Shown here: positions 46,500 through 58,960 of the stretch, in pieces
Numbering within the stretch: the stretch's first letter is position 1
How the letters are laid out: every line of letters begins with the position of its first letter
Assembly: GCA_026182355.1 (NCBI GenBank)
Contig: JAPFBL010000007.1
Span: 868,001-932,000 of the forward strand
DNA length: 64,000 bases
Direction of reading: 5' to 3'
Source of the DNA: Hermatobates lingyangjiaoensis
Lineage: Eukaryota > Arthropoda > Insecta > Hemiptera > Hermatobatidae
Program-made: the position numbers and the translations under genes
Notes under the pieces: generated by a model
Told to the model about the DNA's origin: nothing
Seen by the model: only the letters and a program-made list of their open reading frames with translations
Database searches by the model: none

Positions 46500-49400
46500 G
46501 TAATTTTCTGATTTTTCCACCTCTTAAATTACGTATGTCGTAAAAGAGGATTTATTTTTTCATTACTTCGTTTCATATCAACGTAGAAACATAAAACATG
46601 GACGTTTCATTTAAGCGTGCCCGCTTCAACTTTTGTATACAGTTACTAAAATCTTATTTAATTTAATCGAAATTGATTAAAATCATCATGGGATAGGTTT
46701 TTGTATGCTATTATAACTTATGGAAAATTGGTATTTTCTTATAAACTAAAAACAAAACAATTTATTATAAAATTATATCTACAGTGCATATCACAATGTG
46801 ATTGCTAAATCTAAAGACACTTGGATAATTGGTGGTGAGTAAACTATATAGAAATATTCAGAAATGTATATTCCAGTTTTTGTAGTCAACTTTTCTTAGG
46901 TTCTACTTTAGTCCTCATTTTTTCCAGGGATGTTTCTGATGTTGATTATCCTGTCTGTTTATAAAGCTTCAGTTTTATTTGAAATTGGTATAGACAACAG
47001 ACATAATTTCAGGATGACCATAAATTCAGTTCAGTAATTTGAAGCTGCAGTATTAGCCGCATGGCATTTATAGATAACATTTAAATAAGGTTTGGCCTTG
47101 ACCTGTTTTATGAGAATTATTTTGAGTTTTCTTTGAAAACAGAAAGTTTACTGTAAATTATTAGGATTCCAATAAGTTTGTGATATTAACCTAATGGGGC
47201 TGGGTGAACTTGCTCTCTTCTCATCAGAGTTGACTGCAAGAAATTATTTCAGTTGTTCTTCTTTGTACTTTTAAACAGGAATATTGTATATCAATATGGA
47301 AATATTTCGCATAAATAAGCTTGAATGTAGGTTCTTGTATTTGCATTTTATAAAAAAAAGTTTAAAATTCTATCATATTTAAGTGATTGTTTAAGGTTTG
47401 TATTAGTCCTTCATCAATTGTGTGTTTAATCCTGAGAGATTATAAGCTAGCAGGTCTGATGAGGAAGTTATCTACTTTTCATCTAGTAATGTTGTAAAAC
47501 TTTTGAATTAACCAAATAGGTTTCTAATTTTGTTTTAATGAAACTTTTTTTCATGAACTTTCTATAACTAAAATCTTAAAATTATATGCTAACTGGTTAC
47601 TGTTTTATTCTGATGTAGTATAGGTAATGATACATTATTTTATGATAACAAGTTTTGATATTCATTCTAAAGGTAGTCTATGTTTTTGGTAGTGTCATTC
47701 ATTTTTTGTTTAGAATTAGGCATGTTTAAGTATTTTGTATATTAAATGGAAATAATCAATTTGAATTTTTTATGGTTTTGCACGATTTGTTCCCTGTACT
47801 ATTTAGTATGCATTTTCACTGTAAGTTGAGTGTAATCAGCCCTAGTGTAGTATTCTGTGATTTAACCTAGATTACTAACATGGAAAGGTTTTATCTGTAA
47901 GTTTTTTTGTGTAGATCGTTTTTGATGACCATATTTAGGTAAATACTATTGGTGACAGTAATATTTGTAAGTCATAAATTGAAGTAAAATATAATGTTAT
48001 GATGTGACCACCTATTAAAATAATAACTAAGACTGAAATATAGGAAAGTAAAGATAACTGCTGTAATTCACTGTAAATAATGTACACCGAAATAATTGCA
48101 GTTCTACTTCTTAGAGTATATCCTAAATTTTGAGCAAAGTTTTGAATGCCTTGCATGCCAGTTTTATTCATTCGTATGTCAATGATTTTCAGTTATTGTA
48201 AAATGCACTGAGTTCTGTGTTTACCCACTCAATTTCTATTGTAGTTTGTAGAAATTAATTTACTGTTTTTTTATTTTATTTTTTGTGGTTTACTTAGAGA
48301 CGTATGGTACTTCTATTGTTCGTTTTAACCGATTAGGGGAAAGTTCTCTTTATTTCTTTCATCATGGAGTGAAGTCCTGGAGTTCTCATGCAAAATGTGT
48401 AGTTTTAAAACAGATTTTACTTTATTTTGAATGATTTTTTACAGTGAATGATGAAGGTTATATTCACAGAGATGGTTTGAGTTGGCTAGACCTACTGAGA
48501 CGTTGTCATTGATTGTTAGTACACAAAATGAGTGCAGTACAGAGTATTTGGTTGTTACGTCTACCCAGGACAAGCGCTTCCCTTTCACTGGACCCACCCG
48601 TCTGGCCACTTTCACCTCCTCTCTCCGTAGATCTCCTCCCCCATTAACATACAATAAAACACATCCAAATGCAGTAAAACCCACTCCCTCACACTTTCTC
48701 TTCACTGTTCCTCTGTCCTTCTCATAACAGTGCAATTGATCACGATGAGTTTGTTGTAAACGACTCATTGTAATAATTCAACTGACTGAGTGAGTAAATG
48801 AACTGCAGGATTATACATGTTAACCACGGAATGGCCTCCTCACCCATTATACTTCTCAGTTTATATATTTTCGAATTCTATAGTGATCATAATAACATTA
48901 AACTTTAGAATTTTGTGGAACTTTTTCTTTTTAACTTCACGATATTTAATATTATTAGCAATTGTGGGATTTTTGCTATATTATTTCTCAACGTTGTTGT
49001 TAGTAAAGTTGTTTCTATCTTGAATAGTGGGATTAAGAATTCATGCATGGGTGGATTCGCATCTAGCCTTGCAAGTAATTTGATTTCAGGTGTCTGAGAT
49101 ATAAAATTTGGTATTCACTTAATATTTCTGTATAGAATCTCTATATTGTGGGATTGTTTCCTTAAATGTCACCTAAGATTCTTATGGCAGGCATCGAAGA
49201 AAAAACCCACTCTCTTCTAATCTTTCGTAATTCGATTTACGTCAAGGAATTAAGCCATACGTAACCGCATCCCATCTGCAATCTCCATTCTCTTCTTCCA
49301 ACCTATCATTTGTCCTTCCGTCGCTTTATATGGCACAACACTAACTTGCATTTCTCTCTCACCACAGATGTAGTCCCTAGTCCCTAATCACATTTTATTC

Positions 49401-50092
49401 TGTTTTTTACAGCAATTATTTTCTGTCAGTTTAGTTAGGACGCTTTGTGCTGCGGATGTTTGTTGTTTTAAACAGATTCTTTGAGAAAGGAACTGAAAGT
49501 TTTCGCATGCAACGAACAGGTTTATTGGTGGTTTGTCTAAGAGCGTACAAAAGAGTTTATTATAGGATAAATATCATGATTTGTGTGTGTTTCAGATAAT
49601 CAGTTAATAAAACTAAATGAAAAAAAAATTAAAGACCTTTATAGAATCAAATGTTTGAGCTTGCCATATGTATAGGGCATACAAGTCACAAATAATACTA
49701 ATGGGTATCTGATTGATATGTTATTCCAAAATCAAATACAGAATTCATTAAAAAAGCAGCTGCTTTGCCTATGATCAAAGTTTGCAGTCGTGTTCCAATA
49801 ATATTTTTTGCAGCCTAACTACCTTCATGTTAACTAAAATATTTTTTAATCTTCTTTACTAATAGTCGATTTTGTTTACATAATTTTGTTAAAATTGTTT
49901 TGAATAAAATATTATATTCATTTAAATATTTTACTTAAAATAATGACGTTGTTTTAAAATTATAATTAAAATAACTCTACATTTTAATTTTGGCTACCCT
50001 AAAGACCTAAATTCATAAATACCAATCATAAAAGCAATTGGTTATCAGGAATCCATCAGAAAAAGTTATATTAATTCTATAACTCGGTTTCT

Positions 50093-50606
50093 CAACCTTT
50101 TTCCATCTGTTGGTTCATTTTAAGGCATACTTTTTGCGCCCCTTATAGGTATTACAATTGTCGAGATTTTTGCGCCTTACATACAGGTTACTCAATAAAG
50201 ATTAACATCAGTAAAGGTGAAATGTAGCATCTTTTCGAAAGCATGTTACCACATGTTTAAACTGGAAGTCAGACTACGTCATTGGTGTAGAAAATTGATG
50301 GTATTTCAACATTAACTTTTATAAGCAGGAAGCTTTCAGCCATAAATTAAATGCCGTTCTGAACAAGTTGATACCGTGCGATAAATAATATAGTTTTAAA
50401 TCAAAATTACCTTAAATTTGAATTGTTCTATCTAAATCCAAGCGTTGAAAATATAGATTTGTTATTTATTTGGGTTTTTTTAAGTGTATAACATATTTTG
50501 TGGTTGTTTCTCAGCAAAAATAGAAACATTTCTTATGTTCTGATTATATATCTGAAGATCAGAGATTTGCTGTGTTCCCTTTTCGACCAAAGATTAAGAG
50601 ACACTG
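50093..50606. mobile_element. Probable hAT-like relic, about 514 bp
   Basis: The left end CTCGGTTTCTCAACCTTTTT and the right end, read inverted, CAGTGTCTCTTAATCTTTGG are hAT-like. The left flank is TTCTATAA; the right flank TTTTGGAA matches only 5 of 8. Old copy or chance pairing. Confidence 0.4.
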
Positions 50607-52211
50607 TTTTGGAAGACAAACAATATTATCATAATTAGAAAAACTTTTCTAAGTTCACCAGTTTTGTAGCCTTAACCAAGAGTAAATGATTAAAGATAAT
50701 ACAATAATTGTTTCTCATTATGCTCATTACTAAAGGCATGCACGAGGCTTGTGCATGCTTTTATTTAACATGTCAAATGGGAGATATACTATAACTATAT
50801 ATCTATAATAAATTCCTAAAATAGATGAACCAGGCTACTGGGAAGTGCATATTTCAGTTGTGCATTATATGTGTAAGTTCCGTAATGACGTCTTATGTAC
50901 GATGTTTTTTTTATAACGAGTTTGTGGCATTAATTTGATCATTTCAACAGACCTTTCTCTCCTTGGGTTTGCTACTAATAAACGAAGTAGGTATCATCAA
51001 TTATCTATAGGAGCTTCATGTCGATCAGTTTTTATATTACGTTTACATCTAAATCTGTCAGTTATAGCTATTAACATTTGTTGCAACTCTTTAGATTATA
51101 TTGTTTTAAAACCAAATTACTTTCATAGAAAACATGAAAAAAGTCGATTACAAATATTATTCTTTACATCGTTTTGTCATCATTTTTCTCTCTGATATTT
51201 AAACCTTCGAAATCTTAAAAAACTCGAATAGTTTGAAATGGTCGTTTGCCATTTTTTTGGATGTGGCCATTAAACTGTCCGTGATACATGTGCTCTTAGC
51301 GAGCAGTTTTATATTTAATTGTTACTTCACATCTTATATTGTTTCACATCTGCCAATTAACGAACTAAATTAACAGGAGTTGTTAAAAATTATTTTTCTA
51401 AATTGATGCGTGTAAGCATATTCATATATAACCTTTATCTGTTAATATGAATTATATAAGTTTTTATTTGCTCGTTTAATTTTAACAAATTATGATTCAG
51501 TTCGATTTTATTGCAGGTAGCCTACATTGTAGAAATGAAGAAAAAAACATTTCGGATATTATTACATTTTGAACAAAAAATACTTCCAAGTAATTTATTA
51601 TTATTATTTTTAATTTACCCCTTAAGCCAGGGTGTGCTACTCTTTATTTAACATTAAACTCCTAGGTTCAGACTTAAAAAAAAACGAATGTTCTGTCCTT
51701 AAAAAAATACTGCTGCATTGTTAACTTTTCAATGTCATATAATGTTTGCCATGTGAATTTATTGAATTGCATTTCACATATCCTGCACACTTCTCCTTTC
51801 ATTACATCCTCTATGTCCTTCAAACAAGAAAAAGTCTGTTAATTGTTTTGTTGCTGACTCATCCACCCACAATAATTGCATTTGCAACATTACTTACAAT
51901 TATTTTTTTGACGTATCACTATTATATGTTAATTTGCAACTATTATATTATGTATGAGAAGGAGTTTCTCGACTACTGGGTGTGGAAGTGGTTAGATAAG
52001 CTAGGTAAGCAGCAGGCTTATTGTATGGAGTATGGAGGTTAGAAAGAGGTGCATGCGGGCATTCTCACTGCCATCCTATGTACATTACATGCACACTTAC
52101 ATATATATGCACATAAATTCTCAACGATCACTTTTTAAACAGCTCTATCTGATGGGATTTATACTCGAGTTAGCTCATGTGCTTCACTGCCTCAGCTCGT
52201 TGGCAGTATAC

Positions 52212-54477
52212 TCGTGAATCAGTTCTCTCCTGTGCTCGTGAATCAGTTCTCTATTGTGGACACTACCTCAAATTGATAAGCCCTGTGCTCGTGAATCAGT
52301 TCTCTCTTGCGGACACTACCTCTAACTAATAAGCCATGTGATCGTGAATCAGTTCTCTATTGTGGACACTACCTCTAATTGATAAGCCCTGTGCTCGTGA
52401 ATCAGTTCTCTCCTGTGCTCGTGAATCAGTTCTCTATTGTGGACACTACCTCAAATTGATAAGCCCTGTGCTCGTGAATCAGTTCTCTCTTGTGGACACT
52501 ACCTCAAATTGATAAGCCCTGTGCTCGTGAATCAGTTCTCTCTTGCGGACACTACCTCTAACTAATAAGCCATGTGCTCGTGAATCAGTTCTCTCTTGCG
52601 GACACTACCTCTAACTAATAAGCCCTGTGCTCGTGAATCAGTTCTCTCTTGCGGACACTACCTCTAACTAATAAGCCATGTGATCGTGAATCAGTTCTCT
52701 CTTGTGGACACTACCTCTAATTGATAAGCCCTGTGCTCGTGAATCAGTTCTCTATTGTGGACACTACCTCAAATTGATAAGCCCTGTGCTCGTGAATCAG
52801 TTCTCTCTTGTGGACACTACCTCTAATTGATAAACCCTGTGCTCGTGAATCAGTTCTCTCTTGCGGACACTACCTCTAACTAATAAGCCATGTGATCGTG
52901 AATCAGTTCTCTCTTGTGGACACTACCTCTAATTGATAAGCCCTGTGCTCGTGAATCAGTTCTCTATTGTGGACACTACCTCAAATTGATAAGCCCTGTG
53001 CTCGTGAATCAGTTCTCTCTTGCGGACACTACCTCTAACTAATAAGCCATGTGATCGTGAATCAGTTCTCTCTTGTGGACACTACCTCTAATTGATAAGC
53101 CCTGTGCTCGTGAATCAGTTCTCTCTTGTGGACACTACCTCAAATTGATAAGCCCTGTGCTCGTGAATCAGTTCTCTCTTGCGGACACTACCTCTAACTA
53201 ATAAGCCATGTGATCGTGAATCAGTTCTCTCTTGTGGACACTACCTCTAATTGATAAGCCCTGTGCTCGTGAATCAGTTCTCTCTTGTGGACACTACCTC
53301 AAATTGATAAGCCCTGTGCTCGTGAATCAGTTCTCTCTTGCGGACACTACCTCTAACTAATAAGCCATGTGATCGTGAATCAGTTCTCTCTTGTGGACAC
53401 TACCTCTAATTGATAAGCCCTGTGCTCGTGAATCAGTTCTCTCTTGTGGACACTACCTCAAATTGATAAGCCCTGTGCTCGTGAATCAGTTCTCTCTTGC
53501 GGACACTACCTCTAACTAATAAGCCATGTGCTCGTGAATCAGTTCTCTCTTGCGGACACTACCTCTAACTAATAAGCCCTGTGCTCGTGAATCAGTTCTC
53601 TCTTGTGGACACTACCTCTAATTGATAAGCCCTGTGCTCGTGAATCAGTTCTCTCTTGCGGACACTACCTCTAACTAATAAGCCATGTGCTCGTGAATCA
53701 GTTCTCTCTTGCGGACACTACCTCTAACTAATAAGCCCTGTGCTCGTGAATCAGTTCTCTATTGTGGACGGACACTACCTCAAATTGATAAGCCCTGTGC
53801 TCGTGAATCAGTTCTCTCTTGCGGACACTACCTCTAACTAATAAGCCATGTGATCGTGAATCAGTTCTCTCTTGTGGACACTACCTCTAATTGATAAGCC
53901 CTGTGCTCGTGAATCAGTTCTCTCTTGTGGACACTACCTCAAATTGATAAGCCCTGTGCTCGTGAATCAGTTCTCTCTTGCGGACACTACCTCTAACTAA
54001 TAAGCCATGTGCTCGTGAATCAGTTCTCTCTTGCGGACACTACCTCTAACTAATAAGCCATGTGATCGTGAATCAGTTCTCTCTTGTGGACACTACCTCT
54101 AATTGATAAGCCCTGTGCTCGTGAATCAGTTCTCTCTTGTGGACACTACCTCAAATTGATAAGCCCTGTGCTCGTGAATCAGTTCTCTCTTGCGGACACT
54201 ACCTCTAACTAATAAGCCATGTGCTCGTGAATCAGTTCTCTCTTGCGGACACTACCTCTAACTAATAAGCCCTGTGCTCGTGAATCAGTTCTCTCTTGTG
54301 GACACTACCTCTAATTGATAAGCCCTGTGCTCGTGAATCAGTTCTCTCTTGTGGACACTACCTCTAATTGATAAGCCCTGTGCTCGTGAATCAGTTCTCT
54401 CTTGTGGACACTACCTCAAATTGATAAGCCATGTGCTCGTGAATCAGTTCTCTCTTGTGGACACTACCTCTAATTGA
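52212..54477. repeat. 53-bp minisatellite, about 42 full units, with 159-bp higher-order repeats
   Basis: The unit core is CTCGTGAATCAGTTCTCTC, then TTG(T/C)GGACACTACCTC, then a variable (A/T)AATTGATAAGCC or TAACTAATAAGCC tail. Spacing is 53 bp. Variants form classes: D (ATGTGATCG, TGTGG), B (TCAAATTG) and C (TGCGG, TAACTAAT). The order D-B-C repeats several times between about 52860 and 53520, so 159 bp is a higher-order unit. Two truncated units sit near 52212 and 52388, and one unit near 53766 carries an extra GGAC. 53 is not a multiple of 3, and stops occur, so it is not coding. Confidence 0.95.
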
Positions 54478-54612
54478 TGATCTCTCGTAGTATTCTACCT
54501 CTAACCGGTAGAACCTACATATGTGAATCCGTTATCACATGTGGTATTCTACATCTAAATGGTAGTCCCTACACTCGTGAATCAGTTAGCTCTTGTTGTA
54601 CACTCCACAATT
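54478..54612. repeat. Decayed edge of the minisatellite
   Basis: GTATTCTACCTCTAACCGGT, ATGTGAATCCGTTATCACAT, GTGGTATTCTACATCTAAAT and CTCGTGAATCAGTTAGCTCT are strongly diverged units following the homogeneous array. Confidence 0.7.
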
Positions 54613-55051
54613 TATGTTACGTATTATTTATAATGTAATTATCAGTTTTGTTTATTTTGATCAATATTGGTTTTGAATGCTCATAGTATATGTTTGCTAC
54701 ACAACACCTAAGTACATGTTTACAACCGGCTTTAGATAAATAAATATTTCAATTAATGATTTTTTTGCACTGTTTTTACTGTGGAATAATAAAGGTTAGT
54801 GTACCACCATTACAATACTGTGTTACTAGAATAAACATTTGATATTTATGGTAGATACCAGTGCTTTGTAAGTACATCTAATAAATTTCAATGTACAACC
54901 GTAATTTGTGATACAGCTCTACAGAGTCATTCGGTAATTGTATCAGAAGCGATGAGTAACAGGTTTTTCAGACCATTTTGTTACATCTATTTTAAGTTTT
55001 TCTCATATGCAGATAAGCTTGTTGCGCAATATTAATTAGGTATTACGCAAC

Positions 55052-55060
55052 AGATGGCGC
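55052..55060 (+). promoter_or_regulatory. CTCF-like motif AGATGGCGC
   Basis: CAACAGATGGCGCAGG fits the insect CTCF core and lies about 440 bp past the minisatellite edge. Sequence match only. Confidence 0.3.
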
Positions 55061-55164
55061 AGGTAAACGCCTCAAGGTTACTTGTATGGTGGGTCATGTA
55101 AGCCGTTTTCTAGCTTTCTCTGCTATTTTGTGACACCCACAGAATGCGGCGACACACATATGTC

Positions 55165-55530
55165 ATTCACAGTAAAGTTGACTCTCCAGATGCCCCACTC
55201 CTTCTCAGTGTTTCATTCAACCCTCAAAGTGTACCCTCCGGAGTTCCCATTCCTCCTCCTCACTCACTCTTGTATTCAACTTTCACCGTTTCATTTCAAA
55301 TCAAGTTGACCTTCTAGACCCCATTCACCCTTAGTCACTTTAGACTTTGTGTATTTCAATATTTCATTCTATATCTACTTGACCGTCCAGGTGTCTCATT
55401 CCTCCTGAAACACTCTAGATACTTTGTCTTTCAGAATTTCGTTCTAAATCAAGTCGACCCTCCAGAGCGCCCGCTCCTCAGACTCTCTAATATAAGTTTT
55501 CATTGCAAGTCAAGTTGACCCTCGAGTCGG
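55165..55530. repeat. Degenerate tandem repeat, unit about 50-76 bp, six units
   Basis: Variants of 'TTTCATT..AAATCAAGTTGACCCTCCAGA' followed by 'CCCCACTCCTCCT..CACT' recur near 55173, 55224, 55300, 55380, 55450 and 55513. Directly after, GTATACGACGACAATCACTC is repeated in tandem (about 55537-55580). Confidence 0.6.
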
Positions 55531-58191
55531 ACTCCAGTATACGACGACAATCACTCGTATACGACGACAATCACTCGTCCTATAACACGTAGTATACTGC
55601 AATCAGTCCAGTACCTATGGGACGCAACTTTAGTCTCCAGTTACCCCACTCCTCAGTCGATATATCCACCAAGTGCTTAGTACTTCGGTTTTGGTTTGAT
55701 GCTTCAGGAGATTCCGATGTCGTGAGGGCGAAAGTTGGCGAGACCCTAAATTGGTCACGCGGATGCCTCTTGGTGTTTGTTCAACCGTGTACTTCTTTCT
55801 CCTTGGCTAACGCAGTGGTGTCTTTACGCTAGAATAGAACTTGTCAGTACAACCCAATGAAAGCATGCATACATGATACGACTTCGATGTTTTCATTTTG
55901 TTTCTTCATTTAAAGAATGTATTTGGGGGTTTTAAGTTATTCTGGTTTATTTGTCATCAGGATGGTTGTAAATTTGATTTTAATACATGATTTTAATTTA
56001 TAACAAATAACACTCAATGTAATTGTTGAGTTCCATACTATCTTATCAATCGTGTTTCTACTCGTCACTGCAGTCAGTTAAATCCGCTTCTGTCAAGAAT
56101 ATTTCTTTTGATAAAAAACAACGTAGCGACTGTAAAGCTTTTCTCTTTCTCATACTAATGGAGCAAGGAGTCGTTTTTTTTCAGTGCATGTATAAAATTA
56201 CCAATATTAGTTAAATAGTTTTTTTTAGTTAGTTTTTATTGTACAGTGAGTGTGCTTTCCTGACTGAGAAAGAGAGTGAAATGGGTGAGTGAGAGTGAAT
56301 TAGCGAGAAAGAGTGACAGATGGTTGAATCATACATTTGATGATTAAGGAATAATTTCAAGGTTGATTTAACATTTAATTAGGGTATTTAGTTGGTTTAA
56401 AACCATTGTGGAGTATTTGTTGTGGCAGACTAATGTCAATGTAAGGTGGTGAGTAAATAAAGGGGAATCGGTTAATAAGGGGGAGGAAGTGAGAGGACAG
56501 AGGTGAGAGGCCTTTGCGAGGCTGTGGAAATACCGGCGACGTGGCCAACTGACTGACACACTTGCGTCCTTTGAGCACTGGGCACAGTCCCAGCCTCCAT
56601 TACTGCTTTCAATCATGTTCTTACTTCTTCCCTCTGGACTTGGTCTCTGCATTCTGTGGGAAATAGCGGAAGTCATTGTCTTGATCCCACGCAACAACAC
56701 ACTTTAATCTACATACAGCAGTAATGTCTAGTTATAATTTCCTTTACTAGTTGTTTCGTCGGCTCGCTCTGATTTTATAACTCGCAATGCTAAAACAGTC
56801 ACGGATCACACACTTAAATGTTTCAATCATGGGTTTATGTATAATGTCTGGATGTTTCAGTTTTCGACGTGCCATAGAACTGTTCTAGTTGTTACTCTGT
56901 AGTTTCTTCTGGACGCCTCCTCCATGAACAGCTTCTCAACTCTTTTGCTTGTTAACATCATGCTATTAATAGTCTCATTTTTCTGTCTTCATAGTTTCCT
57001 TTTAAATGTCGTTTTTTTTCCTTAATAGAATTAGTAGTTCTTCAATGGTTTTTCTTTTTTGTGGATCATAGTTTGAAATTAATACATTAACTTTTTGAAA
57101 TTTGCAAGATAAATAATGACTATTCAAATATATGCTATGTAAATGAAGTTACTTCTATAGGAATATTGGCAATACATAGAAAACAGACAGACAAATGTAT
57201 AGAGGGAGATTTCTGTGTACATATATCCACAAAATAACATTGGAGTCTGTTGAAATATATTACTGTTCCGATCCTAGTGACACTGGTTTCCTCTCTTTAG
57301 GTAACCTTCGACTCCCAGTGTAATAATACTCTGACTCTGCATTTGAGAAAATTGGAGTGTATGCAAAAGATACGACATCTGAATTATTCAGTGTTTAATG
57401 AAAATACATTAGTCAAATACTTGACCTTTGTTGATTGAGTGGGTCGTATATTTGGATTAAAAACTTTAATTACTATGTTCCTTAGCCATTTGTGGACATA
57501 TTTGTACTTTGACTGTTACTGTAAATTACTGTTTGAGCTTTCAAATTTGTATACAATCATTCATTATAAACTGATTTTTATAAAAAAAGCCTTTTGATTT
57601 GCTTACGTTCCTTTTTGATGATTAGAATAGTATAACTTCACTTTTGGTTTATCATTACTAATTAAAAAAAAAACTAATTTGTCTTCTCTAAATCATAGAT
57701 TGACCATCATTCATTTGGTTTGGTATTTATCTGAACTACGTTTGGATGTCTTTTACATTTTTATTTTCAATTTTTTTTTTTGTAATACAGTTTACATATT
57801 GGTAACTGGACTATCCGATAAACTGTAAATATCGGTTTCGAATTTGTGAAATTTTCACAAACTTTGAGTCTTCTCAACGCTAAATATATATAACTAACTA
57901 ACTATAATTATAACTGTCCGCAAACAATCACTGCTATTTAGAAAGGGTTAAAGGTGAAACACGTAGAGTAAGAGAAAGGGGGGAGAGGAGAGCCGGGTGG
58001 TCCAGAGGGGCTGGAGGATTGTGAGAGAGGCAAAGCAGGCCTTGAGGGTAGTGACGTCTCTGGACACTGCCTGTACACCTCACTGTCAGAGGCCAACTAT
58101 GGTATCAATAGTTAAGTCATGTTATTGGCCGATAGGTCAGGGTGCATGCTTATGAATCAAACAGGTATCAATAGTTAAGTATCTCCACTAA

Positions 58192-58389
58192 GGTGGAGAA
58201 CCTTATGAGACGGTTGCACATATTCTTGAGTCCTGTGATCCATTCTCCCGACAGAGATTCGACTATCAGATGGCCCTGGGGACGTTTATTGTTAATAGGT
58301 ATGGAGTGGTTCTTAGTACAACTTACTACCCTTCCTTCGTGGCGTTAGTCCACGAAATAGGTAAGATTAAAAGGACTCTAACGCTTTAA
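58192..58389 (+). pseudogene. LINE reverse transcriptase ORF2, C-terminal end
   Basis: Open for 65 codons to TAA, with no Met start and a stop directly upstream. It contains ETVAHILESCDPF followed by RQRFDYQ, then a hydrophobic tail. The G-E-x-x-x-T-x-x-H-x-L-x-x-C pattern is the zinc-knuckle-like end of Jockey/R1-type ORF2 proteins, here lacking the first Cys. The clade is not determined. Confidence 0.7.
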
Positions 58390-58494
58390 ATTAGATGGCA
58401 ACCCGCCTCCCATTCTCCTTTAAAAGATCTCCACTTCGATTTTGGTCATCCTCTGCCCTTTTGTTGTGGCCCTTAGTTGTAAGTTTCCTTGTTT

Positions 58495-58960
58495 CTCTAG
58501 GGGGCATTCCCCCCCCCAGGAATTTTAGTCTAGGATATTATTTATTTATTAAATTAGTTTTAAGTCAGCCTTAGGGGGAATATCCATGTACCCCTAGGAA
58601 TTGTAGTCTAAGTTATTATTTATTTATTTATTTATTAATCAGCTTTAAGTCTGTCCTAGGGGGATTACCCACTACACCTAGAAATGTTAGCCTAAGTTTC
58701 TATTTATATATTTATGAAATCAGTTTTAAACTTCCCCTGGGGGGAATGCCCAACTACCCCTAGGGATCTTAGCTTAAGTCACTGTTACCTATTTCCTAAA
58801 TTAGCCTTAAGTCTGTCCTGGGGGGAATATCCATGTACCCCCAGGAATCTTAGTCTGTAGTCATTGTTATCTATTTATATATCTATCGTTATTTCTTATT
58901 TAGTTTTAAGTCTTTGTCTTAGGGGGAATATTCAAGTACCCCTAGGAACTCTAGTTTTCA
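58495..58960 (+). repeat. Tandem hairpin repeats in the LINE 3' UTR, six units of about 73-100 bp
   Basis: Each unit has a block of the type CCTAGGGGGAATATCCA...TACCCCTAGGAA, then TTTAGTCTAAGT and a TATTTATTTAT-rich spacer. Units lie near 58497, 58570, 58656, 58734, 58817 and 58917. The CCTAGGGG and CCCCTAGG parts can pair, so every unit can fold. Confidence 0.8.

Noticed and set aside
48439..48768. Overlapping open frames of 109 codons (minus) and 81 codons (plus) in Clic intron 1
   Set aside because: No recognisable motif on either strand and no clear splice context. Slightly higher GC content explains the open length.
52212..54477. CRISPR-like regular array
   Set aside because: Units are contiguous with no unique spacers, and the context is eukaryotic. 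It is a minisatellite.
56368..56700. 110-codon minus frame in a GC-richer patch
   Set aside because: No recognisable domain, and a second overlapping frame is equally open. Consistent with chance.
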